From NCBI GenBank assembly GCA_035573675.1, contig DATMAB010000010.1, forward strand, positions 62,001-126,000: a stretch of DNA of 64,000 bases, written 5' to 3'. Both the position numbers and the translations under genes were made by a program. Below the pieces are notes generated by a model. The model worked only from the letters and a program-made list of their open reading frames with translations, searched no databases and was not told the origin of the DNA. Below are positions 49,784-57,400 of the stretch, piece after piece; position 1 is the stretch's first letter; every line of letters starts with the position of its first letter. The stretch is from Terriglobales bacterium. Lineage in GTDB: Bacteria > Acidobacteriota > Terriglobia > Terriglobales > Acidobacteriaceae.

Positions 49784-50491
49784 TCAGTTCAGCCGCTTCT
49801 CGATGGCATTCACGATGGTGCGCAGCACCTTCACGCGCGCCCAATATTTGTTATTGCCCTCCACCGCCGTCCACGGCGCGTAGGACGTGGAGGTATGCAG
49901 CAGCATGTCCTCGACCGCGCCATAGTACTCGTCCCACTTGGCGCGGTTGCGCCAGTCCTCATCGGTGAGCTTGTAGGAACGGTAGGGGTCGAGCTCGCGG
50001 CTCTTGAAGCGCCGGTACTGCTCGTCCTTGCTGATGTGCACCCAGAACTTGCAGATGACCATGCCGAAGGAATTCTGATGGGCCTCGAACTCGTTGATCT
50101 CGGCGAAGGCGCGGCGCCACTCGTCTTCCGAGCAGAACCCCTCGACCCGTTCCACCAGGACGCGGCCGTAATAGCTGCGGTCGAAAATGGCCAGGTGCCC
50201 GGTGCGCGGCAGCTTGCGCCAGAAGCGCCACAGGTAATGATGGGTGCGCTCCTCGCCGTGCGGTGCGGCATAGGCGGAAACGGTGAAGCCGCGCGGGTCG
50301 AGCGTCTCCGTGACGCGCTTGATGGCGCCGCCCTTGCCGGCCGCGTCCCAGCCCTCGAACAAGCACAACACCGGCACCTGCTGCTTGAACATCTCGAAAT
50401 GCAGCTCGCGCAGACGCACTTGCAGCTTGCCCAGTTGCTCGTCGTACTGCTTGTCGTTCAGCTTCTTGTTCAGGTCCAGTTTCTCCAGCAT
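49784..50491 (-). CDS. ppk2: Polyphosphate kinase 2 (PPK2)
   Basis: 235 residues. Walker A is EGWDAAGKGG (about 46-55), and the family motif FDRSYYGRV (103-111) includes the catalytic Asp-Arg. HISKDEQYRRF and DEDWRNRAKWDEYYGAVEDML complete the PPK2 pattern. PPK2 enzymes transfer phosphate from polyphosphate to nucleoside mono- or diphosphates. A tandem paralogue follows upstream at 50518-51366. The short 26-base gap between them suggests an operon. Confidence 0.93.
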   Translation of the reverse strand: MLEKLDLNKKLNDKQYDEQLGKLQVRLRELHFEMFKQQVPVLCLFEGWDAAGKGGAIKRVTETLDPRGFTVSAYAAPHGEERTHHYLWRFWRKLPRTGHLAIFDRSYYGRVLVERVEGFCSEDEWRRAFAEINEFEAHQNSFGMVICKFWVHISKDEQYRRFKSRELDPYRSYKLTDEDWRNRAKWDEYYGAVEDMLLHTSTSYAPWTAVEGNNKYWARVKVLRTIVNAIEKRLN

Positions 50492-50517
50492 GGTCGCCTC
50501 GTTCGGGGTGGCAATCC

Positions 50518-51366
50518 CTAGGCAGGGATGGCTTCGGTGGTCTTGCGTTCCTCTTCGCGGGCGCGCTCGGCATCGCGGGCGGCGCGGGCTTCGCGCGCCT
50601 GCTTGCCGGCCGCGCGCGCGGCAGCCGTGCGCGACACCAGCTCTGGATGCTCGCGGCGGCGCTTCAGCGCATCTTCAATACGCGACACCAGCGTCTCAAA
50701 GACCCGCACCCGCGCCCAGCGCGAGTCGTTGGCCTCGATCACCGTCCAGGGCGCATGCGCAGTGTTGGTCTTGGCCAGCATCTCTTCCACCGCCTTCAGC
50801 CAGCGGTTGTATTGCTTGTGGTGCCGCTTGTACTCCTTGGTGATCTTCCAGCGCAGCAGCGGATCCTTCAGGGCGTCTGCGAAGCGCTTCTTTTGTTCTT
50901 TCTTGGAGATGTGCATCCAGAGCTTGATCAGCACCTGGCCGTCGTCGGTGAGCCAGCGCTCGAACTCGTTGATCTGTTCGTAGGCGGCGCGCCACAGCTT
51001 CTTCTTCACCAGCTTGTCGCAACGCTCCACCAGCACGCGTCCGTACCAGGAATGGTCGAACACGGCCATCTCGCCGTCGTTGGGCAGCGCCACCTGGTAG
51101 CGCCACAGGAAGTGATAGCGCTGCTCGAGCGGCGACGGCGGCGAGCCGGGATGCACCCGGAACAGACGCGGGTCCAGCCGCTCGGTCAGCTTCTTGATCA
51201 CCTGGCCCTTGCCGGCTGTGTCCCAGCCTTCCAGGCAGATGATCACCGGCAGTTCCGCCTTCTGGGCGGCGTATTGCAGCCCGCGCAGTTTCTCCTGCAG
51301 CTCCTTCATGGCCTTGGAGTAGGCGGGCTTGGAAAGCTTCTTTTTCAGGTCCAGGGTTTCCAGCAT
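50518..51366 (-). CDS. Polyphosphate kinase 2-like protein, tandem paralogue
   Basis: 282 residues. It is colinear with the neighbouring PPK2 for the first 230 residues: Walker A EGWDTAGKGQ, then FDHSWYGRV in place of FDRSYYGRV, HISKKEQKKRF, APWTVIEANDSRWARV. The Arg-to-His change in the family motif and the very basic, Ala-rich C-terminal tail (about 240-282, Arg/Lys/Ala/Glu-rich) set it apart. It could have another substrate preference or a regulatory role. It is the first gene of the pair, and the divergent gap to imuA lies upstream. Confidence 0.9.
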   Translation of the reverse strand: MLETLDLKKKLSKPAYSKAMKELQEKLRGLQYAAQKAELPVIICLEGWDTAGKGQVIKKLTERLDPRLFRVHPGSPPSPLEQRYHFLWRYQVALPNDGEMAVFDHSWYGRVLVERCDKLVKKKLWRAAYEQINEFERWLTDDGQVLIKLWMHISKKEQKKRFADALKDPLLRWKITKEYKRHHKQYNRWLKAVEEMLAKTNTAHAPWTVIEANDSRWARVRVFETLVSRIEDALKRRREHPELVSRTAAARAAGKQAREARAARDAERAREEERKTTEAIPA

Positions 51367-51496
51367 GGCGCCTCCCGGGAATGAATCCTCAAGGTTTACC
51401 GCCCAGTAACAAATGAAGCCTGGCTGTGGGGGAAGAGGGTCGATTTTGTATCACGGCGCGCGCTATTTTGCACGTCTTTTTTGCTCCAAAAAGGGC

Positions 51497-51526
51497 TTGA
51501 CAAGCCTCTCCGAGGGAGAGCAAAAT
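51497..51526 (+). promoter_or_regulatory. Candidate promoter of imuA-imuB-dnaE2 with operator in spacer
   Basis: TTGACA (51497-51502) and CAAAAT (51521-51526) are spaced 18 bases. Inside the spacer, CTCTCC-GAG-GGAGAG (51506-51520) is a perfect 6-3-6 dyad. A repressor bound there would block the promoter, as LexA does on mutasome operons in other phyla. The LexA motif of this phylum is not known to me. Confidence 0.55.
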
Positions 51527-51601
51527 GTCCTTCGCTTGGCGAATAAAAAGCGAAAGTAAGCGCTTCTCCGCGATCCTTTCCGCTTCTTGCATAAGGACTC
51601 C

Positions 51602-52450
51602 ATGAACGCCGCTGCGCTCCGCTCTTATCTTTCTTCCGAGGGAAAGCTGGGCCCGGGAAGCCTGATTCCCTTCCCTCAACTGGCTGAGCGAACAGGCCCG
51701 GAAAACGTGCCTACCGGGGTGGCGGAAATCGACGCCCTCACCGGCGGCCTACCGCGTGGGTCGCTGACAGAGATTTGCGGCCCAGCCTCCTCCGGCCGCA
51801 CCAGCTTGCTGCTCTCCGTGATGGCGGTGGCCGCTGCCCGGGGTGAAGTCTGCGCCCTGGTGGACACCTGCGACGCCTTCGACCCCGAGTCCGCAATAGC
51901 CGCGGGCATGGATTTGCAGAAACTGCTGTGGGTAAGGTGCGGGAAAGCAGAAAGAGGATGCGCGCCTTTCGCGCACCGGCGCGAATCGGCGCGCCTAAAT
52001 CCTTCGCTCGGGATGAAACAAAAGCCCCTCGCTCAGGATGACCCCTTGAGAAGAGTGGAGCAGGCTCTGCGCGCCGCCGACCTGCTGCTGAGCGCGGGCG
52101 GGTTCGGACTGGTGGTGCTCGACTTGGGCGACGTGCCGCACCGCATCGCGCGCCGTGTGCCGCTCACCACCTGGTTCCGTTTCCGCCGGGCGGTCGAGCA
52201 CACGCCTGCGGTCCTGGTCGTCCTGGAGCAGGAACCTTGTGCGGGAAGCTGCTCGTCCCTGGTGCTGCGGCTGGAACCGGCGGGCGCGCGCTGTGTCCCG
52301 CAAGCGGACAAGCCGGCGCCGCCGCATGCCCGCCTGCTCGACGGGCTGGAGATTGCCGCCCAAGTCGTGCGTTCGCGGGTCCCGCCCGCGCGCCCGGCCC
52401 GCCCGGCCGCAACCCGGTTCTGCGCGCAGGCGAAATGGAGGATTGCGTAA
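51602..52450 (+). CDS. imuA: ImuA-like RecA-fold mutasome protein with in-frame repeat insertion
   Basis: 282 residues. A RecA-like fold starts with PTGVAEIDALTGGLPRGSLTEICGP, with P-loop GPASSGRT (60-67). ALVDTCDAFDP and GFGLVVLDLGDVPHRIARRVPLTTWFRFRRAVEHTPAVLVV are conserved. Residues of about 114-147 (GKAERGCAPFA, MKQKPLAQDD) are translated intergenic repeat (AATCCTTCGCTCGGGATGA and CCCCTCGCTCAGGATGACC), placed between LLWVRC and RVEQALRAADLLL where related proteins are continuous. The frame stays open. ImuA supports the ImuB/DnaE2 translesion complex after DNA damage. ATG 51602 follows AAGGA. It is the first gene of the mutasome operon. Confidence 0.88.
   Translation: MNAAALRSYLSSEGKLGPGSLIPFPQLAERTGPENVPTGVAEIDALTGGLPRGSLTEICGPASSGRTSLLLSVMAVAAARGEVCALVDTCDAFDPESAIAAGMDLQKLLWVRCGKAERGCAPFAHRRESARLNPSLGMKQKPLAQDDPLRRVEQALRAADLLLSAGGFGLVVLDLGDVPHRIARRVPLTTWFRFRRAVEHTPAVLVVLEQEPCAGSCSSLVLRLEPAGARCVPQADKPAPPHARLLDGLEIAAQVVRSRVPPARPARPAATRFCAQAKWRIA
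51941..52042 (+). repeat. Palindromic repeat inside imuA
   Basis: The segment coding for residues 114-147 contains GCGCGCCTTTCGCGCACCGG, GCGCGAATCGGCGCGC and the AATCCTTCGCTC...CTCGCTCAGGATGAC pair. The last element occurs in non-coding DNA at 13035-13110 and in part at 12094 and 17752. Confidence 0.7.
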
Positions 52451-52680
52451 GAAGGATTGGCGTGTTGAAGGATTGACGAATTGCGCCTGCACGTCCTGGC
52501 CGACAGGAGCACGAATGGAAGCCGTGCTGCAGAGCCACTGCCGGCCAGGAGGGAGCTTCCTCCCTGAGGAGATTCGTCAATTCCTCAATCCGCCAATCGG
52601 CCAGAGGCATTTCGTGATTTGGTGATCTGGTGATTGGGCGATTTGAAAATCACTCAATTACCAAATTTCCAAATCACCCA
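52451..52680. repeat. Two hairpin repeats in the imuA-imuB gap
   Basis: The first has left arm AAGGATTGGCGTGTTGAAGG (from 52451) against CTCAATCCGCCAATC (to about 52598), with inner ATTGACGAATT facing ATTCGTCAAT. The second has GATTTGGTGATCTGGTGATT (52617-52646) against ACCAAATTTCCAAATCACCC (52660-52679), ending on the base before the imuB start codon. Confidence 0.8.
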
Positions 52681-54357
52681 ATGACTTGTGCCTGCCTTTA
52701 CGTTCCCGACTTCCCCGTGGCCGCGGTCGCCCGCAGCGAGCCCGAACTGTGCAGCCGGCCGGCGGCGGTGCTGGAGGGTGCGCCGCCGCTGCTCACGGTA
52801 ACCGCCGCGAACGGGAAGGCGCGTACCGCCGGCGTGGCGGCTGGCATGAACGAGCTTGAGGCCCGGGCACGCTGCCCACAACTCGTAAGCCGCAAGCGTT
52901 CGCTCGAGCAGGAAAAGACCGCCAGCGCGGCCCTGTTCGATTGTGCATGCGGCTTTTCTCCGCGGGTCGAGGCCACGGCTCCGGAAGCGGTGGTCCTGGA
53001 TATCTCCGGCCTGGAACGGCTGTTCGGTCCGCCCGCCATGCTGGCGCGCCGCTTGGCGTGCCGCGCCCGCGAGCTCGGCCTGGAAGCGCGTGTCGCCGTG
53101 GCCGCCAATCCCGATGCCGCGCTTCATGCCGCGCGCGGTTTCTCCGGCGTAACCGTCATTCCCCCAGGTCAGGAGGCGGAACGGTTGGGAGGATTGCCGC
53201 TCGAGGTGCTGGCGCCGCCTCCCGAAATCCTGGAGACGCTCGACCGCTGGGGCATACGCACCTTGCGCGCCCTGGCCGCGCTGCCGGAGGTTTCCGTGGT
53301 CGAGCGCCTGGGCCAGGCAGGACTGCATCTGCAGAAGCTGGCTCGCGGGGCAGCGTCGCGCCCGCTGGTTCCCGCCGAGCCCGTGCTGCGCTTCGAAGAG
53401 ACTTTCGAACTGGAGTCGCCGCTGGCGCTGCTGGAGCCTCTGGCGTTCGTGCTGAGCCGTCTGCTGGAGCAGCTTTGCGGCCGCCTGGCTTGGCGCGCCC
53501 TGGCCACCCACGAGCTGCGTTTGCGCTGTGAGCTGGAGGAGATTGCCGAATTGCCGAATTGCGGAATTGCCGAATTGAAAGCCGATCCGGGCGGTGCGAA
53601 GCCAGATTCCGCAATTCCGCAGTTCCGCAGTTCCGCAATCTCCTCCAACGGCCGGCATTTCTATGAGCGTACGCTCCGCTTGCCCGTGCCCATGCTCGAC
53701 CCCGGTCTCTTCCTTAAGCTGTGGCGTCTGGAGCTGGCGGCGCACCCGCCGCCGGCCCCGGTGATCAAGGTCACGCTGGCGGCCGAGCCGGTGAAGCCGC
53801 GGGTGGCGCAGAGCGGGCTTTTCCAGCCGCTGGCGCCCCAGCCGGAAAAGCTCGAGCTGGTGCTGGCCCGCCTGGCCGCGCGCGCCGGCGAAGACTCGGT
53901 CGGCTCGCCCGAGATCGAAGACACGCATCGGCCACAAGCCTTCCGCATGGGACGGTTCCAGCCAAGAGAACCGATTGCTGAATTGCCGGACTACGGAATT
54001 GCCGGATTGAAAGACGGTCACGGAACGGCGCAGCCCAATTCGTCAATTCGAAAATTCCGCAATTCGACAATTTCTCACCGTCCCCTTCTGGCCCTTCGCC
54101 TGTTCCGTCCGCCGCGCGCCGCCACCGTCGAAATTCGCCGCGGACGCCCGGCACGCATTTACTCCTCCGGTGCGCGTGGGGATGTGCTCTGGCTGGCGGG
54201 GCCATGGCGCTCCTCCGGCGACTGGTGGAGCGAGCCCGCCTGGACGCGCGATGAGTGGGACGTTGCCGTGCGCAACGGCGGCTCGGGCGTCGCGCTCTAC
54301 CGCCTGGTGCGCGAAGGCCAGGGTGACAAGTGGTTTGTCGAAGGCGAGTACGACTAG
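52681..54357 (+). CDS. imuB: ImuB-like Y-family polymerase homologue with two in-frame insertions
   Basis: 558 residues. The start CLYVPDFPVAAVARS and the VVLDISGLERLFGPP segment show an ImuB protein that lacks the catalytic acidic residues of active Y-family polymerases (no SIDE motif). It normally works as an adaptor between the clamp and DnaE2. Two insertions interrupt it: residues about 285-322 (IAELPNCGIAEL) and about 431-466 (LPDYGIAGLKDG). Both are translated AATTGCCGAATT-type palindromes that leave the frame open, and conserved sequence resumes on each side (ELEEIA / FYERTLRLPVP; FQPREP / LLALRLFRPPRAA). The C-terminus has the usual WWSEPAWTRDEWDVAV...LYRLVREG. ATG 52681 stands at the end of a hairpin. 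Confidence 0.88.
   Translation: MTCACLYVPDFPVAAVARSEPELCSRPAAVLEGAPPLLTVTAANGKARTAGVAAGMNELEARARCPQLVSRKRSLEQEKTASAALFDCACGFSPRVEATAPEAVVLDISGLERLFGPPAMLARRLACRARELGLEARVAVAANPDAALHAARGFSGVTVIPPGQEAERLGGLPLEVLAPPPEILETLDRWGIRTLRALAALPEVSVVERLGQAGLHLQKLARGAASRPLVPAEPVLRFEETFELESPLALLEPLAFVLSRLLEQLCGRLAWRALATHELRLRCELEEIAELPNCGIAELKADPGGAKPDSAIPQFRSSAISSNGRHFYERTLRLPVPMLDPGLFLKLWRLELAAHPPPAPVIKVTLAAEPVKPRVAQSGLFQPLAPQPEKLELVLARLAARAGEDSVGSPEIEDTHRPQAFRMGRFQPREPIAELPDYGIAGLKDGHGTAQPNSSIRKFRNSTISHRPLLALRLFRPPRAATVEIRRGRPARIYSSGARGDVLWLAGPWRSSGDWWSEPAWTRDEWDVAVRNGGSGVALYRLVREGQGDKWFVEGEYD
53534..53647 (+). repeat. 114-base palindromic insertion 1 in imuB
   Basis: Ends TGGAGGAGATTGC (53534-53546) and GCAATCTCCTCCA (53635-53647) are a perfect 13-bp inverted pair. 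The interior is AATTGCCGAATTGCGG units on the left and CAGTTCCGCAGTTCCGC on the right. The length, 114 bases, equals 38 codons. Confidence 0.85.
53973..54080 (+). repeat. Palindromic insertion 2 in imuB
   Basis: The left arm GATTGCTGAATTGCCGG... (53973-54009) opposes CAATTCGTCAATTCG...CAATTTC (54036-54074). Same AATTGC unit as insertion 1. It codes for about residues 431-466. Confidence 0.8.
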
Positions 54358-54453
54358 CGAATTGGTAATTGAGAAATTTGGTAATTAGGTAATTGACAAT
54401 CTTCCGTCGCGTAGCCTTTCAACTACTCAATTACCAAATCACCAAATTACCCA
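54358..54453. repeat. Hairpin in the imuB-dnaE2 gap
   Basis: GAATTGGTAATTGAGAAATT and TTGGTAATTAGGTAATTGAC on the left face CAACTACTCAATTACC, AAATCACCAAATTACCC on the right. The whole intergenic gap is this element, ending on the base before ATG 54454. Confidence 0.8.
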
Positions 54454-57400
54454 ATGTACGTCGAGCTCCACGCCCGCTCCGCCTTCAGCTTCCTCGAGGG
54501 CGCTTCCCTGCCCGAGGAGCTGGCTCAGCGCTGTGTGGAGCTCGGCCTTCCCGCCATGGCGCTCCTCGATCGCGACGGCGTCTACGGCGCTCCCCGCTTC
54601 CACCTGACGGCGAAGAAAGCAGGCGTCCGCGCGCACATCGGCGCGGAAGTTACGGTAAGGACTTTTTCACCACAGAGACACGGAGGCACAGAGAAAGAAG
54701 GACCGAACTTGCCGCAGATGAACACGGATGAACACGGATTTGTTCTCAATCAAATCCGGGTTGATCCGTGGCCATCCGTGGCCGCTTTCAAAGCTTTCTC
54801 CGTGTCTCCGTGTCTCCGTGGTGAATTCCGTCTTCCTCTGCTGGCCGCCTCCCGCGCCGGTTATCAGAACCTCTGCCGCCTGATCACGCGCATGAAGCTG
54901 CGCGCCCAAAAAAACGAAGCCGCCGCCACCGAGGACGACCTCGCCCCGCACGCCGCCGGGCTCATTTGTCTGACCGGCGGCGAGGAAGGCCCGCTCGCGT
55001 CCGCCCTCGCACGCGGCGGCATGGAGGAAGCCCGGCGCACGCTCGGCTGCCTGCTCGGCATCTATGGCCGCTCGAACGTGTACGTGGAATTGCAGCGCCA
55101 CTTCGACCGCGCCGGCGAAGCGCGCAACCGGGCGGCGGTCCAGCTTGCCCGCAGCCTGGGTTTGCCACTGCTGGCTACCAACGGCGTCGGGTATGCGCAG
55201 CCGGAACAGCGTGAAGTGCTGGATGTGCTCACTTCGATCCGCCATCACCGCACGCTCTCCACCGCCGGCCGCTTGCTGGCGCGCAACTCCGAGCGGCATC
55301 TGAAATCCGCGGAGGAGATGACGCGTCTCTTCGCCGATCTCCCGCAAGCCATCGCTGCGACCCGCGAGCTTTCTTCACGCCTGGAGTTCACGCTCAACGA
55401 CCTGGGCTACCGCTTTCCGCGCTACCCGGTGCCGCCCGGCGAGACCATGAATTCCTTCCTGCGCGCCCGCACCGAAGAAGGTGCGCGCGCACGCTATCGT
55501 CCGTATCACGCACGCGCCCGCCGCCAGATCGAGCGCGAACTGGCGCTGATCGAAAAGCTCGACCTCGCCGGATACTTCCTCATCGTCTGGGACCTGGTCC
55601 GCTACTGCCGCGAGCAGGGCATCCTGGTGCAGGGGCGGGGCTCGGCGGCCAACAGCGCCGTTTGCTATTCGCTGGGTATCACCGCCGTGGATCCCGTGGG
55701 CATGGATCTGCTCTTCGAGCGCTTTCTTTCCGAGGAACGCGGGGAATGGCCGGACATCGACCTCGACCTGCCCAGCGGCGACGCCCGCGAGCGCGTCATC
55801 CAGTATCTCTACCGGCGCTACGGCGAGCGCGGCGCTGCCATGACCGCCAACGTCATCACCTATCGCGGGCGTTCGGCGGCGCGTGAGGTGGGCAAAGCCC
55901 TGGGTTTCGATCCGCCCACGCTCGACCGCCTGGCCCGCCTCACCGACGCCTGGGAATACAAGGACCCAGCTGACACTGCCGAGCGCCGTTTCCGCGACGC
56001 CGGCATCGACCTGGCGCATCCGCGCATGAAGAAGTTCTTCCAACTCTTCCAGGGCGTGCTCGATCTGCCGCGGCATCTCGGCCAGCACTCCGGCGGCATG
56101 GTCATTTGCGAGGGCGAACTGGACGCGGTGGTTCCGCTCGAGCCCGCCACCATGCCCGGCCGCGTCGTGGTGCAATGGGACAAGGAAGACTGCGCCGACC
56201 TGGGCATCATCAAAGTGGACCTGCTCGGCCTGGGCATGATGGCCGCGCTGGGCGACGCCCTCACTCTCATCCGCGAAGGCCACGGCGAGGAAGTGGACCT
56301 GGCGCACCTGCCGTCGGACGATCCCGCCGTCTACGCCGCCCTCCAGCAGGCCGATACCGTGGGCATGTTCCAGGTGGAGAGCCGCGCGCAGATGTCCTGC
56401 CTGCCGCGCCTGCGTCCCAGGAAGTTCTACGACATCGTGGTGGAAGTGGCCCTCATCCGCCCCGGGCCCATCGTCGGCCGCATGGTGCATCCCTACCTCA
56501 AGCGCCGCCAGGGACGCGAGCCGGTGGAATATCCCCATGCTTCGCTCGAACCGGTGCTGGCGCGCACCCTGGGTGTGCCCATCTTCCAGGAACAACTGCT
56601 GCGCATGGCCATGATCGCCGCCGGCTTCACTGGAGGCGAAGCCGAAGAGCTGCGGCGCGCCCTGGGCTTCAAGCGTTCGGTGGCGCGCATGCGTGAGATC
56701 GAGGTCAAGCTGCGCCGCGGCATGGAGCGCAACGGCATCACCGGCGCCGCCCAAGACCAGATCGTGCAGTCCATTTCCTCGTTCGCGCTCTACGGCTTCC
56801 CGGAATCGCACGCGGCCAGCTTTGCGCTTCTCGCCTATGCCAGCGCCTGGATCAAGTGCCATTACCCGGCAGCGTTCCTGGCCGCGCTGCTCAACAACCA
56901 GCCCATGGGCTTCTACCATCCGGCGACGCTGGTGAAGGACGCGCAGCGGCACGGCGTGCGCGTCCTGCCCGCCGACGTCACCCGCTCGGACTGGCTGTGC
57001 ACGTTAGAAGCGGTTGCCCGTTGCCGGCTGCCAGTTGCCAGTAGAAACCATGACAACTCGCAACTTGAAACTCGAAACTCGAAACTCGCCGTCCGCCTCG
57101 GCCTCTGCTACGTCAAAGGCCTGCGCCGCGAGGCCGCTCAAGCCCTGCTGCGCGAGCGCGCTCGCGCGCCGTTCGGTTCCGTGGACGACCTGGCCGCCCG
57201 CGTCCCCGAACTGCGCCGGGATGAGCTGGTGACGCTGGCCGAGATCGGAGCGCTGAATTCAGTTTCTAGTTTCCAGTTTCCTGTTTCCAGGAGAAACCAT
57301 GACAACTCGAAACTTGAAACTGGAAACTCGAAACTGGTTTTCCACCGTCGCGATGCGCTCTGGCAGGTGGAGCGCGCCGTGCGCCGTGCCGGCCCGCTGC

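Noticed and set aside
54666-54825. Group II or spliceosome-like intron in dnaE2
   Set aside because: No intron ends or structure, and the frame remains open through the element; insertion of a palindromic repeat explains it better.
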